The notes beneath the pieces are model-generated. The model made no database searches. It was not told where the DNA came from and worked only from the letters and a program-made list of their open reading frames with translations. A DNA stretch of 64,000 bases from contig CM067569.1 of NCBI GenBank assembly GCA_034336665.1, positions 5,387,820 through 5,451,819 on the forward strand, given 5' to 3'. Position 1 is the stretch's first letter, and the number at the start of each line of letters is the position of its first letter. Positions 1 through 14,378 of the stretch are shown piece by piece. The translations under genes were made by a program, and so were the position numbers. Origin of the DNA: Luscinia megarhynchos (lineage: Eukaryota > Chordata > Aves > Passeriformes > Turdidae).

Positions 1-714
1 TACAGACAAAATAAAAGTAAGCAAAGGAATTAATGATGTTGAGGATAAGGAAGGGCTTTTTTCACAAAGAGGAGGAGAGAAACATTTCCCTCATCTGGAA
101 GAGCTAGAGAGGAAAGGTTCTGTCATTTTGGGAGTGTTTTTACCAGAACATGTATCATTTGAGATAGATTTCTTGATTTACAGGAGGCAGAGAGGAACAA
201 GTAACACCACACCTGCTACCCCTTCTGTATGGGATTATTTTTCACCACCCACAGATTTCATTCACCTACTTAAAAAATAATTACATACCCTGGAATTAAA
301 AAAAATATATCTCACTATTCTTACAATAAATGTTTTGATCAGCTGAATAAGGTATTTATTTAATAACTGAGATTAGGGACCTTCAGTCCATCAGTATTTT
401 GTTTCCTTCTGTAACCAGTATGTTTTTCTACAGGAAAAAAAAAAAAAAAAGTAGCTTGTTGCTTTGGGAAGGCAACATGAATTATTATCATTGCAAAAGA
501 ATTTTCCTGCCCATGACTGGACCATGTCCCTAGATCCTGAAAACTTGTAGATGTAGGAGCACAGTCAATGTGCATAAATATATATATTGTTTGCCCTGCT
601 TTCTGTGTTAAAATTAACTTCTTTGAAAATCACATGTCATAGATTCTATGCTAAACATTGTGAAATTTTCACAAGGTTCATGCACAATCTCTCTGGAAAT
701 CCTGTGTCATTTAA

Positions 715-825
715 TAGAGACTAAACACCTTCAGCTGCTCCTCATGTGTTTTCTAGAGCCTTCCCAGCTTCATCACCCTTCTCTGGACAGCTCCAGCTTT
801 CAGTCTTTGAAAAAGCATCCCCCTG
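715..825 (-). mobile_element. CR1 LINE fragment (antisense)
   Basis: Resembles the antisense CR1 body: AGACTAAACACCTTCAGCTG, then a CTCCTCATG block and CACCCTTCTCTGGACAGCTC, the usual order in bird CR1 copies. Short and diverged. Confidence 0.65.
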
Positions 826-1699
826 AAACTAAGCATGCACCTTTAAAAAAAATAGCAAATACCTATTTTAAAAAATAAATAACACCCCTGAGTCACCAAC
901 TGTGCATTTCTGGTTAGTCAGAGAGCACAGCCTGAATTTCATGCTCCTTCCTGTCAAATTTATGCCCACTGACAAAGCCCCAGGCATGGCACAAAACCTT
1001 CCCATTCCAAAGTTAATCCATAAACACTCCTTCAAACAAAACTTCAACCTCCCAAGCCAGCTCTCTCTGATCAGAGCTTTGTGTCAGGCAGGCACAGCAT
1101 TGCTGATCCTCCATTGAAAAGCCAGGTTTATCATATCAAACCACTGCTCAGGGTGCTGCTAAGCCTTCCCACCATGCAGCTGCCTGAAGTCTGGCAGATG
1201 ATGAAACATGGTTTGAGTTCCAATTTTTACCTCTTTGATCCCCGTTTTGTCCAGAAATCAATTTTCAGCACTGAAACTCTCCCATCTGAGATGTGAGCTG
1301 CCTAAATGAGGCAGCAGATAAATCTGTAACCATTTTCAGATCTTTTGTTTTTTTCCCTCCTCATGACTAGGCACATGAAATTTTAAAATAGGAAAGCAAT
1401 GGTGATTGTTTTGTTCCAGGAGTTGCTTATACATTTGAATTTCCCAGAGGTCTGATGGATTATAGCAGGTGCCAAGAGGAGGTTGAAGAGTTTTATTCCT
1501 ATAATCCACACTCATTCTTTTGTCAAATTTGTGTTGGCAGAGCTCCCCTGGTACATTATGCAGCCTCTACATTAATATTGCAAAGAAATCATTCCTCCAA
1601 AGTCTAAACTTGTGGTTATTGCAATTTTTGCTTTATTTTACTTAGAGGAGAAGGTATAAACAGTTACTCTGAGGATTGCTCCACGAACCTGTGGCTCAG

Positions 1700-1820
1700 G
1701 ATGGGTGGATGCCCCATCCCTGCCAGGTCAGACAGGAGCTGAGGATGTCCCTGCTCAAGGCAGGGGGCTGGATGAGCTGACCTTTGAGGGTCCCTTTAAG
1801 CCAAACTTTTTTTGTGATTT
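1700..1820 (+). mobile_element. CR1 LINE 3' fragment
   Basis: Contains GTGGATGCCCCATCCCTG, then GGATGTCCCTGCTCAAGGCA and GGGTCCCTTT in the order of the CR1 3' region. Sense orientation. The terminal repeat octamers are degraded. Confidence 0.75.
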
Positions 1821-4800
1821 AACTCCCTGAGCTGGAGACACTCCTGATACCTCTGGTCATCTCACAGATGTGATCTCCCAGCTTTGAATGCTCTCACCCT
1901 TTCAGACCAAAATTTATTCTCCTCTGAGCCCAGGCATGGCTGCAGATCCCAGGAGGCACAGCCTGTGCTCCATTCCAGTCAATCCATGCACAGCTGCTTC
2001 TATTTCAGATATAAATTGTGTATTCAGCTTTTTTCCACGCTGGCAAAGGTATCCCAGTGGCAGCCATGACTTTCCTTGGGTGCCCAAGCCAAGGCAATCA
2101 AATCAGAGGAGCATATTTCACCATCAAAACCCAACAGCAGGCACAGATAATTAATCACTGCAAACACATTTTCTTTGTCTGGCTGCTGAATTCTCTCATA
2201 CAACCTCAATGCTCATGCACAGCCCTTCCAAGGCTGATTGCCTTCCAGTTCTTGTGACACATGAGGTGTCCTTCCTTCAGCAGGAACTCTCCACTGCTCC
2301 AAGACTGGCATTACAAAACTGATAAATGGCTTTTCACTGGGCAGGGAATGAATAATGAGGGCTCATGGGGAAAAAAATAAAGCATTAAAAAAATCTTTTT
2401 AAATTATTTTTAAAATTTAATTAAATTTATCAAAAAAATTAAAGCTCACAGAAGCCCTAGGTCCCCTTGCCTCCTGGAGAGGACATTGAACTGCACTATA
2501 AACTTTTCTCCACCTGTGACTTACCAAGAATACATGGCTAACATTGAATTACCAGCAAGTAATCACTCTGCATGTCTCTGCATGGGGGTGCCTTAAATAA
2601 TTCTGGAAACTAGCCTGTGGCATAAACCCCCCTCATTTTAAATATACAGGTGAGCCCTTTGCAGCCAGGCTGTAATTTGGCTTTAAGTCAGTTAAGAGTG
2701 GGTATTTGAAGTCTTGAAGGTCACATTGACACTGCCTGCTGGATTTTCCTCAGCAAGAGAAGGACAAAAGAAAGAGAAAAATAGTGTGAACAAAACCATG
2801 CTACAGTGACCACTGGAGATCAGAATCAGGTGGTTGGGGGATTCCCTTCTCTTTTGCAGGTGTTTCTGGGTCAGAGTCCTGAATTACAGCTTTCTTTGCT
2901 CTCAGATGAGTGCAGCATCCCAGAACAGCCCCAAAGAGAAACTGGACCACTCTGTTCTCTTGCTGCCTCCCAGAAGGAGAGAGGGATGTGCTGGAGCACA
3001 GAATTTAAAGCCTCTCCCATTAGTTTGTTATTCAGGACCTGGGCTGTGCAGTGCAGGGTCTCTCACCAGAGCTGCACTGAAAGAGAACCTTTGGAAAAAT
3101 CCCACTGCCAGCCAAACACCTGTACAGACAAAGGGAGCTTGGAGTCACTGGGGGGAAATTGTACATAAATGCCACGGAGATTGGAGCAATATGTTTCTAT
3201 TTGCAAGTGTGTACTCTATTCTTTGAAACACGAATCTACAGGGCAGAACAAATGTATCATGCACCAAAGCCAGCTCGAAAACTATCAGCAATTAGTTTTC
3301 TTCAATAGACATTTTGCTTTTTCTGTGACAGAGCCCTGTGACTATTCTGCCTCCCAGCAGATCACAGTACAGCTCATCTGTAAGTTCCCCAAAGCAACAG
3401 GATGTATGGCTGTGCATGGTATTGCAATTAGGATGTGGAATGTTCTGAATGCCTGAACCTACCTTCAGCCATCTGGAGTCCCTCCTTTATTAAATTATTT
3501 CTAGTTTTATGCAGTGTCCTGCTAATTAATTTAAGAGATAAAGCAAATTTTTCCCACGTTCTTCAATTTAGTGTCAACTTGAAAGACGACAAAGTAATAA
3601 CTATATTGAGTATATTGATATAAAAATGCAAGGCTGTTAACTTAAACACCAAACACACACCACCCACTGGGCAAGAGCCTAAATTTCTGATCACTGTGTT
3701 TGCTGTAGAGAAAGGAGATGACACGGTTTTGTCCACATTAGGAGGGAGTTCCAATGCAGAGCTGAGCACAAAGTAATGTCCAGAGAAGAGCAAAACTGCC
3801 ACCCCATCATCCCTTCTCACACAGGGTCTGCAGACACAGAGGAGGCAAAACCCTGGAGGAGGCATGAACCAGCTGCTCCCATTTCCAGACTGGGATACAA
3901 AGCTGCAGAAACCCATGGAACACCTGAGGGTTTGATGCTGCAGTTACCAGTACCCCAAATAAAGCAAGGAGATATTCCATATTTGGGGCTGCTGCTTGCC
4001 CCAGAGGTCTGTAGGGTTGTGTTGGAGCAGTTGATAAATCAGAAACAGGTGTAGGGGTTTTAGGGAGGGTTTGTAATTGTCCTATGATTTTTTTTATTTT
4101 TTTTATTTCTTTTTAACAGGAGCTTGAATTGCATTTAATCAGAGAAAGGGTGATGCACATAATTACACCACAGCATGGATGTGCCATTATGGGCTTGGTT
4201 TTTTTTTTCCCTTTTAATTTCAGGCAGTGATTTGAAGCATTAATAACCTTCCTAATTTTTTCTAACTAGTGTAAAGCACAGATGCTAATCTCACTTACAT
4301 AAGCAGCTCCTCACATTGCTGTTTTCCAGGGACTAAATCAAGTTCAGCAAATTCATCAGACTCTGCAAGAGAATTTATGAATTTGTCTGGGGACATGTGA
4401 TCATTTCAGACTGCACCCCAGCTTCTACAGCTAAGCCCTGCCTGAACCAGTGTCCAAACTGGCCTGTTGGTTCCTTCTTGGACAGCTGGCACTCCCATGG
4501 AGGATGATATTCCTCTGAAGAGTTTAGTTTCAAACCTTCAGAAACCTGTTTACCAAGAACTAGCCAATCCTAAACTACAATTAATTGTGGACAGTTAATT
4601 ATCCATCAGTTGCCATAAAACCTAGGACTAGCTGGACTAGATCTGGCCAAGCTGCCTGCACAGAAGTGCATCACTGCACACTCAAGAATTTAGGTCATGG
4701 GTTCTGCCATTAAATTTTTATTTCCTCTTAATGAAACTAAACTTGCTTATTACAGCAAACATCCCAAGACTAGTCCCTTATTAAATTCTTTTCATTTTAA

Positions 4801-6619
4801 TACAGCTTGAGAAAAACAGAATTTTATTTGGGACTGCCTCATATTCTTTCCTAGCAAGCCACAAGAATTTAGATAACATTACTAAAAGGATTTCAAAAGC
4901 ATTTAATAAAAAGTAATTTAATGGTGGATAGGTGTGAGAATTAAAACAATCTACTAATTGCACAATTTATCTTGCAGTGCCTCCCATAAGGAGGAAGAAC
5001 ATCTGTAAGTAAAAATAATTAGATCTGGTTTTCAATATAAGAGATCACAGTGAGATGTTTGGATACTCTCCTAGAGAGCTCCAGGCTTAATTCTTCCTAA
5101 AACCACAAGCACATTACCTTGCAAAGGCAGAAGAGCCATTTGGATGGCAAAAAGGATGCTTGCAGGCTATTGTTTGTTTTTCCAGATTGAATTAAATGAA
5201 GAAAACTCTCCAAACCCTTTCTAGAGCTGCCTGAAAAAAATACTTCTAATATAAAATATTTCTGCCCTCAAATCTAATTTATAGCTTGGACTTACTTGTG
5301 GATTTTATGGGCCTTTTGGAGGAAATGCACTGAGACCTAAATATTAGCAAGACTAGTTTTATTTCACCTTAGCACTTTGAAATACACCTAAATACACACA
5401 GGTGATTGGAACAGAAAAAATAAATACATGGCTCACTATTCAGACTTTTGTACAAAACCAGAACAACCTAAAGAACAATCCTGAAAGCCACAGTCTTGAG
5501 GAAGGCAATATTTCCAAGAATTCCAGAAGAACAAGATTAAACCTGTGGGAATTCTGATAAATTAATTTTACTTTTTACTTCCTACAGACACAATCCCACA
5601 ACGTTATAACCACAGACACTTATACATGGTGATTACAGAGCAATCACTCTTCACCATCCATTCATAAGCAATTTAGGTTCCAGAAATCACAACTGTAGTT
5701 TTGGTTGGGGTTGGTTGGGATATTTTTTAGGCAAAACTAAAGGAAGGTAAGCAGAGATGGAAGAAATTCTTCAGAAACAGAAAAAAAATATTATTTCAGA
5801 AGTGCCATGTGTTGCATTCTGGTACAATTCCAGTTGTGCTAGACCAGGCAGATTTGTCTTGCAGTGCCCCAAGGTGCAGAGCTGCCAATTTTTGTTAAAG
5901 CTGCCACTGCAGAGCACAGAATCCTTCCCAATTCCCTCAAGCCACCACATTCCCACCACAGACATGGAATATATCAGTGAGCCACAGCCAAAGCACATCC
6001 CAGCATTGCTTGCATTGTACTGCCTGATTTCATCAGCATTAGAGATCTTTTCCTCTTTGCTCATTTGTTTATCCTTAATCATATTTATTCATTGTGTGAA
6101 GTGTCAGGCCTCACTCACTCATTTCCAAGCTTGTCTCAGCCACTCTCTGCATCCCCAGGAGCCACAAGAGCTCTGATCTCACTTTGATCTCTGCTGTGAG
6201 CACAGCCAGGGCTGAGCCAGCTGCACTTGTGAGCACACAGGCTGCAGAGATGGGCACTGATCCCACTGCTCCTGGAGCAGCACCTCTCACTGTGCCACGC
6301 AGAAAACACAGCACAAACACAGCAAACAGCTCCTCAGAAGCTCAAGCAGAAGTGCCCCCAAGTGTATTAGTTTCATCTTTTCACCCACTACCATGGTGTG
6401 TTATACAATTATCTTATTTCTATGCACAATGTAAAAATCAAATGCAAATTTTCTCTTGGCTTGCTGGTGGAAAGCTGCACTGGCATGGGCAATATGCTTC
6501 AAACCATGAGCACACCAAATTTTAAAGAGCATCTGAGGATGCTCATTGAAGGACCAGTGTTTGCTACCCCCCAAAATAAGGGCCTAGAATGAGATTTCTC
6601 TTACCAGCCACATGGCACT

Positions 6620-6671
6620 GAGCCCAGAACTAAGGTCCCTTCCAACACAAACCATTCTGTGATTCTGTGAT
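6620..6671 (+). mobile_element. CR1 LINE 3' terminus with terminal repeats
   Basis: AAGGTCCCTTCCAACACAAA followed by CCATTCTGTGATTCTGTGAT: the classical CR1 3' end with two copies of the ATTCTGTG octamer. Severely 5'-truncated, as is typical. Confidence 0.9.
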
Positions 6672-9600
6672 GGGGAGGAATGGCAGCAAGGGGAGGGAAG
6701 AGATGGTTTCTAAACCAGTTTCATGGCAGTGGCTGCACAGCCCCAGTACCACCCACACTTGTGACAGCATCTGTGCCTTGTTTCCATTTGAGCGAGTCAT
6801 AACCAGATAGGACACAATCATTGTGCTCTCTTGAGGGCTGAGACACATGAAAGGATGTTGTAAAGCACCAGCAGAGCTTCAGATGAGAGGTTTCATTGTC
6901 AGGAAAAGTGCTGGTGACAGGACCCTGGAGGAGATGTGCTCCAAAGCAGCCCTGGTGTGTGTGACAGCCCCTCAGGGAAACCATTAGAGAGCACCACAAT
7001 TAAAGAAATTCATCTCCCTCCCATCTCGTGCCACCTTTGCACCTCAATGCAATGCATAAGGGAGACCAAGGGAAGCAGAGAACACAAGGAATCACTCTGA
7101 CAAATGTTTTCCTTCCAGCCCTGCCAGCCTGGGGGTGCAGGTGATATTTCTCCCAGCCTGTGCAGCTTGCCAAACACCAACACTGAGCTGCCGGGCTGTA
7201 ACCCAGGTGCAGAGGCAGCAGCTGCTGGGGATGCCTGTGCTGGGAGCAGAGACTGGAGCAGCTGGAATCCACCAGCCCATCACAGGAGCCCAGCCAGGGC
7301 AGCACAAACACCTTGTGAAGAACAGGACAAAGGAGCACAGAAACCGGGGGCTCAGAGGTGTTAGAGGTGTCTACAAACATCTCCTGCAGGGCAGTTCTCT
7401 CCCTCCCTGTCCTGTGGCACGGTGCCATCCCAGTCCTGGGGCTGGACTGGCACCCAGTCACTCCACCTGCTTTATTGCCCTGGCCACAAATACAGAATCA
7501 GATTTGTACTTCAGTTCTTAATTTGTTCATTGCTTCTCAAAGACCCTCACGAAGGGAAGCAAGCTGTGAGTCCATGTTTTTACAGCAGGTCAGTTCACAG
7601 GGTGAGAGGAAGGCAGAGAAATAACACAACAAAATCCATAGAAATCTAAACTATACCTGAACTTCAGCTGCAGACCCATCCCTGCCTGGCCTCACCATCA
7701 AGAAAGAGCCCAGGGTTTGTAACTGTAGAGTTATTCCCATTTTCCTAAGACAGCAGAAAGTTCAGGTGTAAAACATTTACACACAATTCATTGTGCAGAG
7801 CCACAAGCCCAAGGGCAGCCCTGGGGTAGCCAGGCCACCACCTGGCCCAGGGGCTGGCCAGCAGCAGCCCAACAAATACTCTGACAACACAAACAAAGCA
7901 GAATATTCCCCACCGACTTCCTCAAAGCACTTAAAAGCTAATTATTTTCTATAAAATTGAAAGTATTAACAGGTAAGATCAACACTGACCTCTTCTGAGC
8001 TGAGCCATTCAACCTTCCTGCTCCTTCCAAGCTTTGCAGCCAGCTCTCTGCTTGTCTAAAAGACTTTAAAAAGACTAAAAGACTTTTATATCAGCTGTGG
8101 GGGTCAGGGGTAGTTACTGATTTCTAAGTTTCACCTGGCCAGCAGACCAGGCACACCAGAGAAGCACCAGCTGGGATGGGGATTGTCTTCTGTCTCAGAG
8201 TTTGCATGTTTTTTGTATTACTGTGATTTGGCTTTTGTTTGCAGGGTTAAAAGGTCCTCTTATGTCAGATGCCTCACTCCTTGTAATTACAGGTTCTGTA
8301 TGTTTGAATCAAGTTTATTAAATTTACTGTGCCATTTCCTCTCAGAAATGCTGGCCTTTATTGTGGAAAAGAAACTCCTAAACTCTGATGCCACAAACTG
8401 AAGGTGACTGCACTGCACTGAGGCAGCAGAACCACTTTTTCACTTCATCAAATTCTAATGTTTTTCTCTATTTTGACCAATAAATAGGAGAACTATTGCT
8501 TAAATAATAACTGTTCATGCAGTTGTTGCAAACACACATCACTGGATTCTAAAACAGCCATTTCCTGAAAAAAAAAGAGAGAGAAAGAATAGCATCATTA
8601 CTGGAAAAGCAAGTTTTGAAAGAATTACTGTGTTTGGCATGGCAGACACACTGTGCCTTTAATTTGGTTTTGACAACCACACAAAGGAGTCTGTTTAAAA
8701 ATGAAGTAGGCATAAAATGGATGGCGCTCTCTTGAATCAAAACTTGTAACAAAGGTGGTATTTAGGTTTCAGTTTCTTCTGTCACACTATCAGCTGTGAG
8801 CCTTTCCAAGAGTCAATCGCTGGGAGCTGGAACCATTGGAAACAATTTCACTGCAAGCCCAGGGCACAGTCACCGAGTGCAGGACAGGGCAGAGTCTGTC
8901 CTGAAGCAAACAGCACTTGGGTGGAATTATTTAGAGTTAAAAGGTTCATTATGGCTTTTGAAGCACTTCTGCAGTAATGGAGAAAACAATAAAAAGCTGA
9001 AGTCTTCCAGTAGGCTCTGCCTTTTTATTCAGAGAATCAAAGTGGATTCAATTTCCTGATTCTTGGAACAGAAAATTACTTCTTGAGCTGAACTTTTTGG
9101 CACTAAATAGCTTTATAATTTTTTGTCTTGTTTAGAAATAACTTTTAGCAATTTTGTTGAACAGTAGAAGAAAAATAATTTCAATTACTTTATGTGAGAT
9201 AAGCAGTGAAAATAATTTTTCTGTACAAAATTCATTAGAATAACACATAAAAAAATATAACCCACAAGACTGTCAGCCTTGACATCCAGGAAGTTTGTAT
9301 GAATTTTGTTTTTACTTTTTTGGGCTTGAAATCCAAGCTTACAAGATCACCACTATAACCCTGTAACACTGTGACCCTATTCATATAATGTAAGGCATCC
9401 AAGGGCTTTTTCTAGAATTCACATTTAACAATTACTCAATTTCTTGTCGTTATTGAAAAGAAAATTCTGGCAGTTTTGTGTTTCAATTATTTGGTGATAC
9501 ATTTGGCACACAGACATTTCCCTGTGTAAAGCTATGACACTTTCAGACAAGGATATGTTGAGTGTTTTCTTGGCTGGGCACAGTGCCTGGCAGAATCCAA

Positions 9601-12600
9601 GTAAGTATTAAAGACAAGTTTCCCAAATTTATTTTGAGTACTTATATTTGTCATTGAGATCCCTTTGCTTCAAGTATTGGAATTAAAATATCAAAGAATG
9701 CAAGGTGCAAAGGTGTTCAAGAATCTCCTACAACAATTGTATCCTGTGCTGTAATAAATAAATAAAAGAAAACCAAATAAACATTGTGAAAAAAACATTC
9801 CTAAAAGTGATTCATATCTCATATTGCATGTGAACAAATGGATGATGATGGAAAGCACAGCTTGCTTTGTGCTTGAATACTGATGGTTATATCTGAAGTT
9901 CTTTTTCTGAATAAAATATTTTTTTTGTCTATTTTAAGCAAGCAGTTCCATTTATGTTAGATATTTTTAAGTGATTACCTTAAAAGACCAAGTAACTTAT
10001 TCCAACGTTTGCCTTGATTGCATAAATCAGCAGCTATTTTAATTTAAGTGGAAAACACTCCAACTTGAGACACAAACAGGGCAAAATTTCTGTCTGCTGA
10101 ACCATCTATGCAACTTTAAAAGCTGCATGTTATTCAGCCTGTCATTTCTGCTTGCTTCAGTGGGGAAAGCTGTCTGTAATCCCATTAGCCCTGCTGGAAG
10201 AGCAGCCTGGAGCCTGCCCCGTGGGGATCCGGCAGAGCCAAGTGAGCAGCTCCTCTGGTGATGCTCAGCTGGGCTGGGACACGCTGGGCTTTCATTTCTG
10301 ACACACAAAGTGCCTCCCAGGGCCTCTCCCCCACCTGAACACCCTGCTCTCAGGAGCAGCAGCTGAAATAAAAATGTTTTCCCAGCATGTGTTGGTCACC
10401 AGCACCTGAAAGCAGCAGGAGTGCTCTGAATGGTGCCCTGGGGAGGGGGGCAGGAAGGATTTGGGGCTTTGCAAGTCATTTTTTCTTGCTGTTGCCTATT
10501 TTTTTTCTCCTAAGCTACAAATGAATCTTCCAAACTGCTGCTGAAAAAGAAGCAGGAGTGTGGAGGAAGGGCTGGTGCCACGTCCAGAGCCTGCATTTGG
10601 CTTTTCCTCTGCCCAGTGCCTGAGGAACCTTCCCAGAGCTGTGATATGGAAATTCCAATGTCACATTCAGTGCCATGACCCAACACTCTCCAGTTTTCCC
10701 ATCCCAGTGCAGCAGGTTCCTCACCCCATCAGGGTGATTTAGGCTTCAATTGCTTTACTTTTTTCCCAACCAGCTGGAATTGGCCACTTAGTCACCAAAC
10801 CTGATATGGTACCTAGCAATATTAATTAGTCTGTCTAGTAAGCCCAATAACGAGTAAAGCTTTTTATTTCTCTATTCTATTTCCTATTTAATTCACTGTA
10901 TGCACTTCACAAAGTGTTTTATAAGGAAACAGGTACAGGCTGCCAAGTCTTCATCCCCTGTAAAATCCAGGCTCTGCTGCTTGTATTGGAAATAATTTTA
11001 GCATGCTGAAATAAACAGAGTAAGGCATTGGCTAGAAAAAAGCATTCACGTTGAGAGATTAAATATATTCCAGTTCAGCCTGAACATTTCATCAGTGTCT
11101 CATTTTATGAGCATATAGGTAATTTTGCCATGGCATTTGACAGAATTGATTTCATTGCTGCATTGTCTCAGAACCACCTAAATTCCCAAGTAAGGAACAG
11201 TGACTTATTTCAGTTTTCCATGGTTTCATTTTGCTTCCCTGAACTTATATATGGCATTTTTCCTCAGCAGATACCAACCTTAATGCTAATAAAAAGGTTA
11301 ATGTAAATGTTATCTAGTTTGGGGAATTTATCCCTTTTTGGGTGAGGGACTAAACATTTTAGGGTGTGTTTTAGTGGTTTTGGGGGTTTTTTTAAAAGCT
11401 TTTATTTCAAGTAAGGCACTTGATGTGAAGAACAAAACAGAAGCAAGGGAATTCTCTCTTTTCAAGCAGGAAGGCTGTTTTTATTTAGCACAAACAATTC
11501 TTAAATATATATATATTTATTGGTTGACTCCACACCTCCTGTCCAGACTCCAGATTTTATCCCATAGCTTCAGTCAGTCTGCCTTAAATAAGCTTTCACA
11601 GAGCAAGGAAAGAGTTGGGCAAAAAGTTAATTTGAAGCAATTTTGATCTATGTGATTACACATTGCTGGCAAGAAAGGCAATGGCAGAGAACTAATAAAA
11701 GGTGGGGGGGGGAGGGAAAGCTGGAGAATGGCAGAGGAAACAAAGGTAAAAATGGGTTTAATGCACTAAGATCTATCATGCAGAGTTGAAAAGCCAGGCT
11801 GTGAAAAGCCAATTAGTGCACCAAATATGAAAAGAGAGAATTAAGCAGAGAGAGCATCATCAAAGAGAGCTGAGATAGGGATGTTCCCAGCATGCAGGCA
11901 TTAAGACATTTCAGATGAGTATATAAGAAAATGTTTTTAAAAAGAAATGAAATGCAGTGGGAATTCACTAAAAACAAGCCTGTAATGGGCAAATGATGGG
12001 CTGTGAAATAAAGTATAAAAGCAAAATCTTTGTAGTGTCTAACACTGACAAAACACTTTAAGGCTGAGTTTATGAGGTTCTGTGCCATAAACATCAAAAC
12101 TTAGAGAGCACATTTGTTGCTTGATGCATGTTTTTATTTACTCTCTTGGAGTGTTAATGAGCAGAAAGATGGATTCTAATATAATTCCCATGTTACCAGA
12201 ACAGAAAATAAGGACCAACATTAGCATTGATGTTTTAAATGATTAAAAAATGTCTTGAAAATTGTATCTCCTATTAAGCAACTTGGAAGTTCCTTGTGGT
12301 CTGAACACACTGAGAATTGCTTTGATATAAAAAACAAATTTGTAAGTAATTTTTCTGCATTTGGAGTGGTCACCTGCTGGCTTTTATTCAAAGGAGATCA
12401 AAGAGAAATGTTTTTTCTGATCCTCTTCCATTTGGATAAAGAAAACTATTTAGACAATATAATAACAAATAAACAAAAATAAAAATAAAAAATTGCTTGA
12501 GTTTCTAGCAATTGCTGGAAAAAATGGATTTAAAACCCCAAATACAATGAGAAAATAATTTGGCAAAGTATTTCCACTGAGATATGAGAATCCTGAATTA

Positions 12601-14378
12601 AGGAATGTGGGTGCTTCCTGCAGGCTAAATGAATCCTGTCTCTGCATCCTTGAGTATTTTATATTTCTGCAGCAGTCAGTACCTCAAGCTAACATCAAGT
12701 CTACACCCAGGATTCTCATTGAGCTCAAGTCAGTATTTTAGCTCAGACACCATGCCAAGATGATTTGCAGTGCATGTGGAAATTGTGCTATGTCTGCTCT
12801 TCATGTGAGGAGTTTTTCTTCCAAATAAACTCCCTGCAGTCAGAGGTTAGCTTTGCAATCAGGACAGTAAATACTGAATTGCTATGAAACCTGAGCACTG
12901 CCTTCATCTTTGGGATGGGGTTGTTTGGGTTTTTTGGTTTATTTTTAATGCTTCACCCTGGTAGATGTGAGTGCTGCCAGAGGTTTTGCTCAAGCTTTGA
13001 GGATCAGACTGACCTGTGTCCAGTGGGAGGTGTCCACAGCAGGGGCTGGGAATGAGAGGATCTTTATGCTCCTTTCCAAACCAAATCATTCCACAAGTAT
13101 GAATTAACTGTCTCACTGATCTATCCCCTCTCTGCACACCAGAATCTGTTTTTCAGTCCTGGCTCAAGGATTGCACCATGAAACACAAGAGAGCTGGCAG
13201 GCCTTGGGTTGTTACCTTGCACAACAAACCACAGGATCATAACATGCTGGATATTTCACTTCCCAGCAAAAGCAGCTCCATGAAGATTCCCTAAAGGAGT
13301 TAATTCTAGCTCTGAGCTGAAATGACACAGCTGCAGGTTAGTGGAGACCTCAACAAATAAGTATTGCTGAAGGAAGGAACCTCCTGCAGCTCAGCCTTCA
13401 AAAAATCACGTCCCAAATTGCAGATGAACCAACTTTGTCTGTGTTAGAAATGCCAATTTTGTTACTTCACCATCTCTGAATGTTTGATTTCACAGCTCTT
13501 CAAGTGTTATTTTAGAACTGTTGACTGAATACCGTGTTTAAGCTCCTGCTGATGGCTTTCAATTTATTCAGTGTGCAATATCCAAATTTTCCTATTTTTC
13601 TGTGACTATTTCTTTAACCCACTAGAACCCAACAACCTAACCAGGCATAATTTTCTGAAGAATTCTCATATATATGTGTGTGTAAAAAAATGTAAAAAAA
13701 GATACATATACATCCATGTATGTATTTACAGAATCTCCATGCCAACAAATGTTTTTGGGCTGGGAGAAATTCTCTCTGTAAGTCTGTTTTGCTGACTGCA
13801 TTTTCAGACAGCACAATTTTTTTTTTTCCTGAACTGAGTATTAAATTCATTCTCTTTTACAGAGCAAATAAAGCCCCTACCAGATGGCCAGCCAAGGCTA
13901 TTGCAGGCTGTCATTACTTCCCACACCCACTTGTCCCTTCAGATTAGGAAATATGGCTCAGGAGTTGCTTTTCCTCATGCACTTTTTCCTGTTTCCTTTG
14001 CCAGTGAACAGATGATGCCTTGCAGATATCTCCAGCTCTTCCCCAAGCTGCCATTCCAAGGGCTTGCTTTGCTTTCCTGTCTCAGAGAAGGAAAATGGAA
14101 GTTTTAAATACACCTGCTCCCTGCAGCATTTCACAAATAAAATCTGGTTGGAACAGCACTTGAAGAAAAATCCAATTTATGTCCAAAAAAAGGTGCCATC
14201 AGTATAACATGTCCACATCCAACAGCAAGAGTTGTGCTGCAGAGTAATTACTCACAAAACAGACACACAGGTTGCTGTAACCAGGCTCAGGAATTTCTCA
14301 CAAACCAGGTGTTTGTTTCTCCATTTCCAGCTCCTTCCTTCTCCCATCTTGCCTTGCAGGACACTGAGGCACAGCAGC

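Larger units (their letters stand above)
1..14378. other. Gene-poor intergenic block, left part
   Basis: AT-rich sequence with short GC-richer patches (for example about 7,000-7,500 and 10,150-10,700). It contains three CR1 remnants, annotated separately, plus short A runs (near 430) and a G run (near 11,705). No exon with splice sites and a recognisable protein was found. By remembered gene order, PLPP4 should lie to the left, so distal regulatory DNA for it may be here (inference). Confidence 0.6.

Noticed and set aside
7000..7461. 153-codon minus-strand Cys/Ser/Trp-rich ORF
   Set aside because: No family resemblance; overlapping open frames on the opposite strand indicate composition rather than coding.
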